NCBI GenBank assembly: GCA_018267545.1
Contig: JAFDYG010000466.1
Location: 186,001 to 250,000 of the forward strand
Length of the DNA: 64,000 nt
Source: Bacteroidota bacterium
Lineage (GTDB): Bacteria; Bacteroidota; Bacteroidia; Chitinophagales; Chitinophagaceae
Direction of reading: 5' to 3'
The translations under genes were made by a program, and so were the position numbers. This document shows, in pieces, positions 27,201 through 36,279 of this stretch (its first letter is position 1; each line of letters opens with the position of its first letter). Below the pieces are notes generated by a model that had not been told where the DNA came from, did no database searches, and was given only the letters and a program-made list of their open reading frames with translations.

Positions 27201-27401
27201 CGTATAGCCGTCGAAGCGGTTGAGGCCTCCTTTTGTACCAAACCAGAGGAGCCCTTTACTGTCCTGGGTGATCGTGATGACAGTATTGTGGGCGAGGCCG
27301 TCGTCTGCCTGGTAGTGTTTGAAATAATAAGACTGCCCCTGACAATGGACGGTAATCAGCAGCACGAGACAAGCGAATATCTTTCGGAGCAGGCGGGACA
27401 T
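24270..27401 (-). CDS. Two-component sensor kinase with Reg_prop propellers and Y_Y_Y domain
   Basis: 1043 aa. Signal peptide; residues about 30-680 are periplasmic Reg_prop repeats forming beta-propellers (GLLWFGTKGGLNRFDGY, NNIWIGTEDAGINKLD and others); Y_Y_Y domain about 690-765 (LSPGSYTFIVRAESNVG); transmembrane helix about 780-800; then HisKA with phospho-acceptor His in NIAHEIQTPLTLILGPLE, and HATPase (NLLSNAIKYSS, GTGIGLSLAKSL). The protein stops after the ATPase domain, whereas classical hybrid versions continue into receiver and AraC domains; those are supplied by the next gene. The sensor domain would detect oligosaccharide in the periplasm. It is divergent from susC with about 105 bases between start codons. 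Confidence 0.93.
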   Translation of the reverse strand: MSRLLRKIFACLVLLITVHCQGQSYYFKHYQADDGLAHNTVITITQDSKGLLWFGTKGGLNRFDGYTFKTYKNIGNNVISSIAEDQDRMIWVGTERGLFKYNTVKETFTEVPALSSSSISYIQIGPSGDLWFLAGSELSHYEPKKDRLTRTGQFASCLTADSSNHLWLGHDDGSISVMNGPTIQVIDRTLRPQLKLISKIYPAENGLILIGTTREGLKSYDPKTGNIRSLLLRNKDNTEIFVRDIVQSGPGEYWIATESGIYIYNTHTDSSKNLRKRAGDDYSLTDNAIYSLCRDNQGGLWAGTFFGGLNYFSSENARFKKYYPLQNANSIQGNAIREICSDKDNNIWIGTEDAGINKLDTRTGKFTNYTTDGTASGLSYPNIHGLLAVGNRLYVGPFQHGLEIMDLKTGRIIDRFKLIGERDTMNADFIMCIHQTRDSNILIGTTGIGAGLYNYDASHHRFTRCRQIPWGSFVYDILEDHNGTIYTGSLERGSFYFNRRTGEKGNIRFAEKGERDHKVQGIFEDSDHSIWFATEGGGLIRLDSTRKQIKKFTTENGLPSNNLFRILEDDHKNIWISSLKGLACLNLKTEQVKVYTQSNGLITDQFNYNSAFKDHSGEMYFGSVKGMIAFDPDRFTQSPYTPATYITGFAVNNTEVVPDTLSSPLKKSILYTDSIRLDHNQSSFSIEFAALNYSSPAVTRYKYFMKGLDKDWTYLSSNRKAYFTDLSPGSYTFIVRAESNVGSWTGKETRLFIKIRPPFWKSAWAWVIYIHTIGLILWLCIRSYHRSTERKNRRKLERFEYEKEKEIYQSKIEFFTNIAHEIQTPLTLILGPLERLIKKIDETPSIRKPLLMMDKSGKRLLELTTQLLDFRKTEADQFGLSFVNADITNILHEQIAVFKPEADKAGITIHTDFPQNHLIAYVDIEAFIKIITNLLSNAIKYSSSSASIKITTSPETFSIQFANDGKAIPEEFRQKIFEPFFRLRSTEKPGTGIGLSLAKSLTELHNGTLTLISGDTNNIIFNLSLPIHQKFEFKLSKWKKIPS

Positions 27402-27452
27402 AGATGATTCGAAATTAAGGAGAATGAGACAAAACGACCAAACTTTGATCAG

Positions 27453-27480
27453 TTGTTACGGGCGGGTTTAATTTATTTTG
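27453..27480 (+). promoter_or_regulatory. Candidate Bacteroidota-type promoter for susC
   Basis: TTG at 27453-27455, 18 bases, then TATTTTG at 27474-27480, close to the Bacteroidota primary sigma pattern (TTG … TAnnTTTG). It lies 26 bases before the susC ATG. One base short of the -7 consensus, so tentative. Confidence 0.35.
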
Positions 27481-27506
27481 GCAAGGTAAACCCTAAAAAA
27501 AGCCAA

Positions 27507-30500
27507 ATGAAAAAACTAACTTTTGCTTGCAGATGCTTTATGCTTCTTGCGCTGCTGGCTGCTACCTTCGACTTGAGGGCTGCTGCGATCGTCGTCTCCG
27601 GGGTTGTCACCGATAGCAAGGGAGAAGCTCTCTCCGGCGTATCTGTGACGCTTAAAGGAACGACGACTGCTACCTCTACGGGCGCGAACGGCAGCTACTC
27701 TCTCAATGTGCCAAATGGGAATGGCGTTCTTGTTTTTACTTATGTTGGATATGTCTTGCAGGAGGTGCCGATCAATGGGCAGACCTCTATCAATGTTTCG
27801 CTCAAGAGTGAGGATAAGGCTCTGAGCGACGTCGTCGTGGTGGGTTATGCGACGCAGAAGAAGGTGAGTGTCACCAGTGCGGTCAGCGTGATCAATGCGG
27901 ACGATATTACGCGTCGCCCGGTAACGAACTCGGTTCAGTCCCTTCAGGGTCTTTCGCCAGGCGTGACCATCCTGGATCAGGGAGGAGCGCCGGGACGGGC
28001 GAATGTTACGGCTCGTGTGCGGGGGATTACGACGCTCAGCGGGAACAATCCTTTGATCCTGGTCGATGGGATTGAACAGGGTATCAACAATATCAACCCG
28101 GACGATATCGAATCGGTCTCTATCCTGAAGGATGCGGCGGCAACCTCGATTTATGGGTCGCGTGCGGCGACGGGTGTTATGCTGGTCACGACCAAGCGGG
28201 CGAAGAATGGTCCGCCTACAGTGTCTTATAATGGATATGTCGGGATGCAGAAGCTGGGGGACCACCCTACCTCTATCTCTACTATCGACTATCTCAAACA
28301 GCAAAATGTAGCCTATGCCAATGCGGGTCTTGCGCAACAGTATAGCGATGCGCTGATCGCCGGCTATTCTTCCGATGCTGCTTCCAACCGCCTCAAATAT
28401 CCTTTAGCCAACGATTGGTACAACCAGCTCTATCATGCGGGTCTGATGACGAATCACAATGTCAGTATCAGCGGGGGGACGGAAAAATTCAAGAGCCTGG
28501 TTACGCTCCGGGATTTTCAACAGGATGGGATTGTCGATAATTTTAGCAATAACTCGAAGGAAATCCGGTTGAATACGGACTTTACGGCGTCGGATCATTT
28601 CAAGTTCAGCTTCGACGGGAACTATAGAAGACTTTATTCCACCCAACCCCAGGATGCCTACAATGTTTACTACAACACGCTGCATGGGGCGCAGCTGGTG
28701 GTTCCGCAATATCCCGATGGGAATTACGGGCTTAGCGTTCAGGGGAACAATCCGTTGATCAACGACCATCTCTCGGGTTATGACAACGACTACTTCGATA
28801 ACCTTACGGCCAATATCCGGATGGAGTGGAATATCCTGAAGGGTTTAAAATTCAACACACAATATGGCGTGACCACCACCTTCGACCGGGAGAAGGTCTT
28901 TACGGCTTCCTTTAATGTGGTCGACGACAGCTTCCCTTCGCGTACCAAGGTGCGGGCTACGAACTCGCTGAATGAAATCCGGAACAATACCTATATCGAA
29001 ACGATCAACAGTACGCTGACCTACAATATCGGTTTCAAGGACCACCACTTCAATATCCTGGGTGGTTACTCCCAGATCTATAACAGCGCCAGCAACCTGA
29101 CGGCTTTCCGGAATACCTTCTACAACAATAGTATCCAGGCGATCTCGGCGGGGGCTTCCAGCTCGAAGGACAATACGGGAGCGGATGTTTCTTCGGGTTT
29201 GCGGTCTTATTTTGGACGGCTCAACTATGACTTTGCGGGTAAATATCTGTTAGAGGTGAATGGCCGGTATGATGGGTCTTCGAATTTTACGGGGAGCAAT
29301 CTTTATAGCTTCTTCCCTTCTTTCTCTGCGGGATGGCGGGTGTCGCAGGAGAAATTCTGGGAGCCGCTGTCGGATGTGGTACAGGAATTCAAGCTGCGGG
29401 GTTCGTGGGGTAAGACGGGGAACCAAACGGTTTCGCCCTATACCTTCTACGAGGCCTTATCGACGCAGAATTATAATTTTAGCGGGGGTGCGGCGACGGG
29501 TTATGCGTTGTTGAACTATGCGAACAAGGATATCAAGTGGGAGACGACGAGACAAACTGATCTCGGGCTCGATGCGAGCCTTTTGGAGCGCAGGCTGGAT
29601 GTTACTTTTGATTATTATGATAAGCTTACCTCTGGAATTTTATTGAGTCTTCCGATAGCCGGGGCCATCGGGCTGAATGCGCCGGTTCAAAATGCGGGGG
29701 TGGTATCGAATAAGGGATGGGAGCTGGGCGTCAACTACCGGAACTATGATCGTAAGCTCAAGTATAGCCTCAACTTCAATATCTCGAATAATGTCAACAA
29801 GGTAGTGGACCTGAAAGGGACGGGGCCGTATATCAGCGGTTCGACGAACGATGGTCTTTATGCTACCAATGTAGGGATGCCGATCGGGGTGCTTTGGGGT
29901 TTCAAGACGGCAGGACTTTATAAGGATGCGCAGGACGTATCGAGCTCGGCCAAGTATGACCCGAATACGTATCCGGGGGATATCAAATATGTGGATGTGA
30001 CCAAGGATGGGAAGATTACGGCGGATGACCGGGTCAATATCGGGGATCCGTTCCCGCACTATACGTTTGGGCTGACATCGAATTTTCAGTACAAGGACTT
30101 CGATCTGTATCTTTTCTTCCAGGGTGCGGTAAAACAGGATGCCCGGGTCTCGGGGGCTTTTGCCGACGCGGGGAACAACCAGGGTTTTTTGATCGATATC
30201 GAGAAGGATTATTGGACGCCAACGAATCCGAATGCGAGGTTTGCCAGGCCACAGAAATTTACCGACAAGAATGCGCAGATATCCGATTTCTGGATCGTGC
30301 ACATGGGGTATGTCCGTGTCAAGAACTTGCAGTTAGGCTATACGGTGCCGAGGGCTATCGCGAGCAAGCTGGGGGTAAAGAAGGTCCGGTTTTATCTGAG
30401 CGGGACCAATCTGTTTACGATCTCGAAGGCGAATGAATGGGGCATCGACCCGGAGTTTCCAACGGGAAGGGCGGACTACTATCCTCAGACGAAGGTATAT

Positions 30501-30527
30501 ACGTTTGGGGCCAATGTTAACTTTTAA
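27507..30527 (+). CDS. SusC/RagA-family TonB-linked outer-membrane protein
   Basis: 1006 aa from ATG 27507. Signal peptide, then a CarboxypepD_reg-like domain (IVVSGVVTDSKGEALSGVSVTLKG … VLVFTYVGYVLQEVPI), the TonB box region followed by the SusC signature around LSDVVVVGYATQKK, the plug domain (VINADDITRRPVTNSVQSLQG … ILVDGIEQG … ESVSILKDAAATSIYGSRAATGVMLVTTK) and a ~750-residue 22-strand barrel ending KVYTFGANVNF. It transports oligosaccharides or peptides across the outer membrane together with SusD. The partner gene starts 18 bases downstream. Regulation is likely by the divergent two-component pair. Confidence 0.95.
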   Translation: MKKLTFACRCFMLLALLAATFDLRAAAIVVSGVVTDSKGEALSGVSVTLKGTTTATSTGANGSYSLNVPNGNGVLVFTYVGYVLQEVPINGQTSINVSLKSEDKALSDVVVVGYATQKKVSVTSAVSVINADDITRRPVTNSVQSLQGLSPGVTILDQGGAPGRANVTARVRGITTLSGNNPLILVDGIEQGINNINPDDIESVSILKDAAATSIYGSRAATGVMLVTTKRAKNGPPTVSYNGYVGMQKLGDHPTSISTIDYLKQQNVAYANAGLAQQYSDALIAGYSSDAASNRLKYPLANDWYNQLYHAGLMTNHNVSISGGTEKFKSLVTLRDFQQDGIVDNFSNNSKEIRLNTDFTASDHFKFSFDGNYRRLYSTQPQDAYNVYYNTLHGAQLVVPQYPDGNYGLSVQGNNPLINDHLSGYDNDYFDNLTANIRMEWNILKGLKFNTQYGVTTTFDREKVFTASFNVVDDSFPSRTKVRATNSLNEIRNNTYIETINSTLTYNIGFKDHHFNILGGYSQIYNSASNLTAFRNTFYNNSIQAISAGASSSKDNTGADVSSGLRSYFGRLNYDFAGKYLLEVNGRYDGSSNFTGSNLYSFFPSFSAGWRVSQEKFWEPLSDVVQEFKLRGSWGKTGNQTVSPYTFYEALSTQNYNFSGGAATGYALLNYANKDIKWETTRQTDLGLDASLLERRLDVTFDYYDKLTSGILLSLPIAGAIGLNAPVQNAGVVSNKGWELGVNYRNYDRKLKYSLNFNISNNVNKVVDLKGTGPYISGSTNDGLYATNVGMPIGVLWGFKTAGLYKDAQDVSSSAKYDPNTYPGDIKYVDVTKDGKITADDRVNIGDPFPHYTFGLTSNFQYKDFDLYLFFQGAVKQDARVSGAFADAGNNQGFLIDIEKDYWTPTNPNARFARPQKFTDKNAQISDFWIVHMGYVRVKNLQLGYTVPRAIASKLGVKKVRFYLSGTNLFTISKANEWGIDPEFPTGRADYYPQTKVYTFGANVNF

Positions 30528-30545
30528 CCATCAATCAAGAAAGTC

Positions 30546-32120
30546 ATGAAAACAAAATATATAATCGGACTTGCCGGCGGGCTTCTTTTCTTTTCTTCGT
30601 GCCGGAAGGATCTGCTAGTGACGGTGCCGACGGATCGGATTTCGTCCGAGATCTACTGGAAGACGGACGTCGACGCGACCAATGCGGCGAATGCGGTGTA
30701 TACCTATACGGATGGGACGGTATTGACCTTTTGGGATGGCTTATCAGATATCGGTCACTTCAATACGACGGGAGCTGCCGAGGCGCCGATCGATCAGGGC
30801 GTGGCGGATGCGTTGAATTCCAGATTTGCCGAGCAGTATACCACCAGCTATAAGGGAATCCATGCGGCCAACTATTTTATGGACAATATCCAGAAGGTAA
30901 CGGTATCGAATGCTGCGTTGGTCAACAGCCGGATCGGGGAAGTACGTGCGCTGCGGGCGTACTATTATCTGAAGCTGGTAGGTTGGTATGGGGCTGTGCC
31001 GCTTGTGACGACGAGTATCGGGATCGAAGATGGGGCGAAGCTGGTTCGTACCGATGTGGCGAAAATCTATGATTTTATCGCTGCTGACCTGGATACGGCG
31101 GTGACGCTGCTGCCTAATACCCAGACGGACAAGGGGCGGATTACCAAGGGGGCGGCGTATGCGTTGAAGGCCCGGGCGATGCTCTATGCGGGCCGGTACC
31201 CGGAAGCGGCAGCTGCGGCCAAGGCGGTCATCGACAGTAAGGTGTATACGCTCTATCCGAAGTATCAGAACCTGTTTACCTATGCGGCCGAGAACAATAG
31301 CGAGGTCATCATGGATAAGGAATTTCTGAAGGACCTTTATTCGAACAATGTGTTTTTCAGCGTGGCGCCTTCTTCGCTGGCTTCGGCTGTGGCGCAGGTG
31401 GTGCCGACCAAGCAATTGGCGGACGAATTCGAGATGACCAATGGGAAGATGATCACGGATGGGACGAGCGGGTTCGACCCCTACAATCCTTACGTTAATC
31501 GGGACCCGCGGATGGGATTCTCTATATATAGGCCGGGGGACCTGCTGGTCAATGGGAAGACGTATAACTCTACACCGGGCAGTGGAACGGCGGATGCTAT
31601 CGGGGGTGGTAATCTTTATGCGACGACTACGGGATATAACTTAAAGAAGTATGTCAATCCGGAGGATGTGGGGACGCCTTCGAACTGCGGGATCAATATC
31701 ATCATCATTCGGTATGCGGAAGTATTGCTCACGTATGCGGAAGCAAAGATCGAGGCCAATCAAATCGATCAGAGCGTCTATGATGCGATCAACCTGGTCA
31801 GGTCGCGGAGCGATGTGAATATGCCTGCGATCGCTACGGGGCAGACGCAGGCGCAGCTGCGGGCGGCGGTCCGGCATGAGCGTATCGTGGAACTGGCTTT
31901 CGAAGGATTGCATACCTTCGATATCCGTCGCTGGAAGACGGCGGAAACGGTGATGCCGGGGCCGATACAGGGTATTACGTATGTAAAGAGCGGAACGCTG
32001 ACGACGGTGGTCAACAATAGCTTCATCCGGTCATTCAAGGCAAACCGGGACTATCTATGGCCAATCCCGCAGCAGGAAATTATTTTGAACAAGAATCTTA
32101 CACAAAACCCAAATTGGTAA
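30546..32120 (+). CDS. SusD/RagB-family substrate-binding lipoprotein
   Basis: 524 aa lipoprotein (leader …LLFFSSCRKD, lipid Cys near residue 20). All-helical SusD fold with TPR-like helices: VGEVRALRAYYYLKLVGWYGAVPL-type segment (IGEVRALRAYYYLKLVG here), ITKGAAYALKARAMLYAGRYPEAAAAAKAVID, and the C-terminal family features RYAEVLLTYAEAKIEA, VRHERIVELAFEGLHTFDIRRWK, and IPQQEIILNKNLTQNPNW at the very end. It caps the SusC barrel and delivers ligand. Stop is 1 base before the sulfatase ATG, indicating one operon. Confidence 0.95.
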   Translation: MKTKYIIGLAGGLLFFSSCRKDLLVTVPTDRISSEIYWKTDVDATNAANAVYTYTDGTVLTFWDGLSDIGHFNTTGAAEAPIDQGVADALNSRFAEQYTTSYKGIHAANYFMDNIQKVTVSNAALVNSRIGEVRALRAYYYLKLVGWYGAVPLVTTSIGIEDGAKLVRTDVAKIYDFIAADLDTAVTLLPNTQTDKGRITKGAAYALKARAMLYAGRYPEAAAAAKAVIDSKVYTLYPKYQNLFTYAAENNSEVIMDKEFLKDLYSNNVFFSVAPSSLASAVAQVVPTKQLADEFEMTNGKMITDGTSGFDPYNPYVNRDPRMGFSIYRPGDLLVNGKTYNSTPGSGTADAIGGGNLYATTTGYNLKKYVNPEDVGTPSNCGINIIIIRYAEVLLTYAEAKIEANQIDQSVYDAINLVRSRSDVNMPAIATGQTQAQLRAAVRHERIVELAFEGLHTFDIRRWKTAETVMPGPIQGITYVKSGTLTTVVNNSFIRSFKANRDYLWPIPQQEIILNKNLTQNPNW

Positions 32121-32121
32121 T

Positions 32122-33798
32122 ATGGTCAGATGGTTGTTAGCGATTTTTCTTTTTTCGAGTTTTGCGGCTATGGCGCAAAAGAGGCCGAATATCGTAGTAA
32201 TCCTGGCCGATGATATGGGATTTTCGGATGTCGGCTGTTACGGGGGAGAGATACATACGCCGAACATCGATTTTTTAGCGGCGAATGGAATTCGATACCG
32301 GCAGTTTTATAATACTTCGCGGTGCTGTCCGACGCGGGCTTCGTTGCTGACGGGATTGTATAATCAGCAAGCGGGGATCGGGAAGATGACGGATGCAGAA
32401 GATGAGCCGGGCTATCTCGGGCATATTACGGAGAATGCGGTGACGTTGGCGGAGGTGCTGAAGACGGCTGGCTATCAGACGGCGATGTCGGGGAAGTGGC
32501 ATGTCTCCAATACGAATGGCTTTAAGAATCCGCAGGAGCAGCTGGACTGGCTGAACCATCATAAGCAGCGGGAAGAGTTCTCTCCGTTGGAGCAGTATCC
32601 GACGAGCAGGGGTTTCGACAAGTTCTTCGGGACTATCTGGGGTGTGGTGGATTTTTATGATCCTTTTAGTCTTGTTAGCGGGACGACTCCGATTCGGAAT
32701 GTACCGGCGGGGTATTATCATACGGATGCGATCAATGATACGGCGGTGGAGTATATCAAGGGCTTTGCGGGGTCGTCGCAGCCCTTCTTCCTGTATGTGG
32801 CGGAGAATGCTCCGCACTGGCCGTTGATGGCGAAGCCGGAGGATATTGCCAAGTATAAGGATACCTACAAAGGTGGCTGGGATGCGGTCCGGAAGGCGCG
32901 TTATGACCGGATGGCGAAGATGGGAGTGATCGATTCGACGAAGACGAAGCTATCCGGGCGTTGGAATGACAAGCTGAGCTGGGAGAATAACCCGGACAAG
33001 GACTGGGATGCGCTGGCGATGGCGGTACATGCGGCGATGATCGACAGGATGGACCAGGGGATTGGCCGGATTATTGAGGCGTTGAGGAAGACTGGCCAGC
33101 TGGACAACACCTTGATTGTGTTTTTGTCGGACAATGGGGCGAGTGCGGAGAATGCGGCAAACTATGGTCCGGGTTTCGACCGGCCTAGCGAGACCCGGGA
33201 TGGGCGAAAGATCGTCTATGCGACGAAGAAGCAGGCGGACCCGGGGCCGGAGACCACCTATTCGTCGATTGGGCAGCGTTGGTCGAATGTCGCCAATACG
33301 CCCTATCGTTATTGGAAGGCGGAGTCTTACGAGGGGGGCATTCATACGCCTATGATCGCTTTCTGGCCTAAGGGGATTACCGTGAAAAAGGGTGGTTTTA
33401 GCGACCAGGTGGGGCATGTAATGGACTTTATGACTACGTTTGTGTCTCTGGCGGGGGCGACCTATCCGTCGACGTACAAGGGACATGTTATCCCGGCTTC
33501 GTCGGGTGTGAGCCTGGTTCCGAGCTTTAAGGGGGCGAAGGTCAAGGGGCATGAGGAATTGTTTAACGAGCACTTTGGCGCGCGGTATGCGAGAGTTGGA
33601 AATTGGAAGCTGGTCTCTCTTGCGGCGGATAGCGCATGGAAATTATATGACTTGTCCGTGGACAAGAGCGAGACGGAAGACGTGGCGGCGAAGTATCCTG
33701 AGCGGGTTCAGCAGCTGGAGGGGCAGTGGCGTCAGTGGGCGGATACGCATATGGTGCTGCCGAAGCCATCGAAGAAGAAATTGAATACTGAGTTTTAA
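32122..33798 (+). CDS. Arylsulfatase-family sulfatase
   Basis: 558 aa, signal peptide ending FAAMAQ. N-terminal metal-binding motif ILADDMGFSDVGCYGG, and the sulfatase signature CCPTRASLLTG at residues 68-78, in which Cys68 is the residue converted to formylglycine (C-x-P-x-R). The SGKWHV motif (residues about 127-132), NAPHWPLMAK near 225, and FLSDNGAS near 335 supply the remaining active-site and calcium ligands. It hydrolyses sulfate esters; the substrate cannot be read from the sequence. A formylglycine-generating maturase (anSME) is needed and is not in the window. It sits between susD and a glutaminase-family protein in the same operon. Confidence 0.92.
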   Translation: MVRWLLAIFLFSSFAAMAQKRPNIVVILADDMGFSDVGCYGGEIHTPNIDFLAANGIRYRQFYNTSRCCPTRASLLTGLYNQQAGIGKMTDAEDEPGYLGHITENAVTLAEVLKTAGYQTAMSGKWHVSNTNGFKNPQEQLDWLNHHKQREEFSPLEQYPTSRGFDKFFGTIWGVVDFYDPFSLVSGTTPIRNVPAGYYHTDAINDTAVEYIKGFAGSSQPFFLYVAENAPHWPLMAKPEDIAKYKDTYKGGWDAVRKARYDRMAKMGVIDSTKTKLSGRWNDKLSWENNPDKDWDALAMAVHAAMIDRMDQGIGRIIEALRKTGQLDNTLIVFLSDNGASAENAANYGPGFDRPSETRDGRKIVYATKKQADPGPETTYSSIGQRWSNVANTPYRYWKAESYEGGIHTPMIAFWPKGITVKKGGFSDQVGHVMDFMTTFVSLAGATYPSTYKGHVIPASSGVSLVPSFKGAKVKGHEELFNEHFGARYARVGNWKLVSLAADSAWKLYDLSVDKSETEDVAAKYPERVQQLEGQWRQWADTHMVLPKPSKKKLNTEF

Positions 33799-33816
33799 TT
33801 TTTTAAATACCTGTTG

Positions 33817-36222
33817 ATGAAACATCTTTTGAGAAGACTATCGGTTTTGACTTTTGGCGGGGCGGTGCTTGCCATTTCCGCATCCGCGCAGGTTTCGAAG
33901 ATGCCTGCTTATCCTTTGATAACGCACAATACCTATTTTAGCGTTTGGTCGAATACGGACCAATTGAACGAGTCGGTGACGCATCACTGGACGGGAAAGG
34001 ACCAGTCCTTGCTGGGCGTTATTTCGGTCGATGGGAAGGCGTATCGTTTTATGGGGGCGCCTTCGCCGGAGTATAAGACTTTATTGGCCTCGGGTGATGA
34101 AGCGTCGTATTCGGCAAAATATAAAATGGAGACGGCTCCGGCGGAGGGCTGGAATCAGCCTTCGTTCGATGATAAGGATTGGCAGACGGGGAATGGGCCT
34201 TTTGGGGACAGCCGGGCGAAAGTAGGGGTTTCGTGGACGGGGACGGATATCTGGGTGCGTCGTCGCTTCGATTTGTCCGCGCTGCCTACGGGCCGGCTGA
34301 TGTTGAAGGTTTTTCACGACGATGATGCGGAGATCTTTTTAAATGGCCAGCGGTTGCAGCGGCAGCGGGGAGCTAATGGAGATTATGAGATGGTTCCTTT
34401 GTCGGACGAGGCTAAGGCCAAGCTGAAGGTAGGGGAGAATTTGATTGCGATGCATTGTAAGAATACGGGTGGCGGGAGCTGGATTGACGCGGGATTTTCG
34501 GAAGAGGTATTGAATAAGGAACAGGCGGGTATTGCGCTGGCTTCGCAAAAGTCGGTGAATGTGTCTGCTACGCAGACGGCTTATACATTTGCCTGTGGAC
34601 CTGTGGATTTGAAGGTGGTGTTTACTTCGCCGTTGATTTTGAATGATCTTGACCTTTTTGCTTCTCCCGTTTCTTATGTTACTTATTCGGTGTCGTCTAA
34701 TGATGGAGCGAAGCATACGGTGTCGGTTACGCAGGGGGTGTCGACAAACCTGGCGGTGAATCAGCCTTACCAGGCTGTGCAGACTTCGGTTTATAGTAAG
34801 GAAGGCTTGACTATTTTGAAGGCGGGAACGGTCGAGCAGCCTGTGTTGCAGAAAAAGGGAGACAATTTGCGAATAGATTGGGGGTATGTGTATGTGGCGG
34901 CGCCTGCTGGTTCTGCGAAGCAGGAAGTCAAGGCGGATGTGGGGAAGACTTCGATGTTGAATACGACGTTGAGCTTTGGTTCCGTGGGGGCTGCGGCTTC
35001 GAGCAAGTATTTGATGGTAGGGTATGACGAATTATTTTCAGTTCAGTACTTTGGCACCAATCTGCGTCCGTGGTGGAGGAATGCACCGGGTGCGACGATG
35101 GATGGGATGCTGGGCCGGGCTTCGAAGAACTATGCCGCGGTATTGGCGAAGTGTGCGGCTACGGATAAGAAAATTTATGGAGATGCGCTTGCAGCGGGTG
35201 GGGAGACTTATGCGAAACTGTGCGTCTCTGCATATCGGCAAAGTATTGCCGCGCATACGTTGGTGAAGAGTCCGCAGGGAGACCTGCTGTTCCTGTCGAA
35301 GGAGAATTTCAGCAATGGTTCGATCAATACGGTGGATGTTACGTATCCTTCGGCTCCGTTGTATTTGTTATACAATCCTGAATTGTTGAAGGGGATGCTG
35401 AATGGCATCTTTTATTATAGTGAGAGCGGGAAGTGGGCGAAACCTTTTGCGGCGCATGATCTGGGGACGTATCCGCTGGCGAACGGACAGACATACGGAG
35501 AAGATATGCCCGTGGAAGAGTGTGGGAACATGATTATCCTGGCGGCGGCGATTGTTCGGAAAGAAGGAAATGGCTCCTATGCGAAGGCGCACTGGAAGAC
35601 GTTGACGACCTGGGTGAATTATCTGGCGGAAATGGGTTTTGACCCGGGCAATCAGCTGTGTACGGATGACTTTGCCGGGCACCTGGCGCACAATGCAAAT
35701 CTTTCGGTAAAGGCGATCGTGGCGATCGGTGGTTATGCACAGATGGCTAAGGCGGTCGGTGATGGCGCTACGGCGACGAAGTACGGGCAGATGGCGAGCG
35801 AGATGGCTGCGAAGTGGGTAGAGAAGGATGATGCGGGTGATCACTATGCGTTGGTCTTCGACAACAAGAATACCTGGAGTCAGAAGTACAATATGGTTTG
35901 GGATAAGGTATTACATCTGGGGTTGTTCCCGCAGAAGGTGTATGATACGGAGATGGCTTATTACATGACGCATCAGCAGGAATTTGGACTACCGCTGGAT
36001 AGCCGGAAGACGTATACGAAATCGGACTGGATATTATGGACGGCGTCGATGTCGGATAAGAAATCGGATTTCGATCAATTGGTGGGACCAGTGTATAAGT
36101 TTGTTTTGGAGACGCCTTCCAGGGTGCCGTTGAGTGACTGGCATGAGACGAAGGATGGGAAACAGGTAGGGTTTCAGGCGAGGAGTGTGATTGGGGGGTA
36201 TTGGATGAAATTGCTGCGGTAA
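33817..36222 (+). CDS. Glutaminase-family (DUF4965/DUF5127-type) secreted protein
   Basis: 801 aa from the ATG at 33817 (a TTG precedes it by one codon). Signal peptide, then a DUF4964/5127-like N-terminal region (PAYPLITHNTYFSVWSNTDQLNESVTHHWTGKDQSL), an inserted galactose-binding-like domain (residues about 105-215: WNQPSFDDKDWQTG … DIWVRRRFDLSAL … HDDDAEIFLNGQRL), and a C-terminal alpha/alpha-barrel (DUF4965/DUF1793) with GNMIILAAAIVRKEG, NQLCTDDFAGHLAHNANLSVKAIVAIGGYA and KYNMVWDKVLHLGLFP. Founding members are fungal glutaminases A, but Bacteroidota members lie in glycan loci and may be glycosidase-like; the barrel fold resembles six-hairpin glycosidases. It follows the sulfatase gene after 18 bases. 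Confidence 0.85.
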   Translation: MKHLLRRLSVLTFGGAVLAISASAQVSKMPAYPLITHNTYFSVWSNTDQLNESVTHHWTGKDQSLLGVISVDGKAYRFMGAPSPEYKTLLASGDEASYSAKYKMETAPAEGWNQPSFDDKDWQTGNGPFGDSRAKVGVSWTGTDIWVRRRFDLSALPTGRLMLKVFHDDDAEIFLNGQRLQRQRGANGDYEMVPLSDEAKAKLKVGENLIAMHCKNTGGGSWIDAGFSEEVLNKEQAGIALASQKSVNVSATQTAYTFACGPVDLKVVFTSPLILNDLDLFASPVSYVTYSVSSNDGAKHTVSVTQGVSTNLAVNQPYQAVQTSVYSKEGLTILKAGTVEQPVLQKKGDNLRIDWGYVYVAAPAGSAKQEVKADVGKTSMLNTTLSFGSVGAAASSKYLMVGYDELFSVQYFGTNLRPWWRNAPGATMDGMLGRASKNYAAVLAKCAATDKKIYGDALAAGGETYAKLCVSAYRQSIAAHTLVKSPQGDLLFLSKENFSNGSINTVDVTYPSAPLYLLYNPELLKGMLNGIFYYSESGKWAKPFAAHDLGTYPLANGQTYGEDMPVEECGNMIILAAAIVRKEGNGSYAKAHWKTLTTWVNYLAEMGFDPGNQLCTDDFAGHLAHNANLSVKAIVAIGGYAQMAKAVGDGATATKYGQMASEMAAKWVEKDDAGDHYALVFDNKNTWSQKYNMVWDKVLHLGLFPQKVYDTEMAYYMTHQQEFGLPLDSRKTYTKSDWILWTASMSDKKSDFDQLVGPVYKFVLETPSRVPLSDWHETKDGKQVGFQARSVIGGYWMKLLR

Positions 36223-36279
36223 TTACGCGGGGTTAATAAGCGGTACGATTTTGGTACGGTAAGCGGTAAATCCTATCAT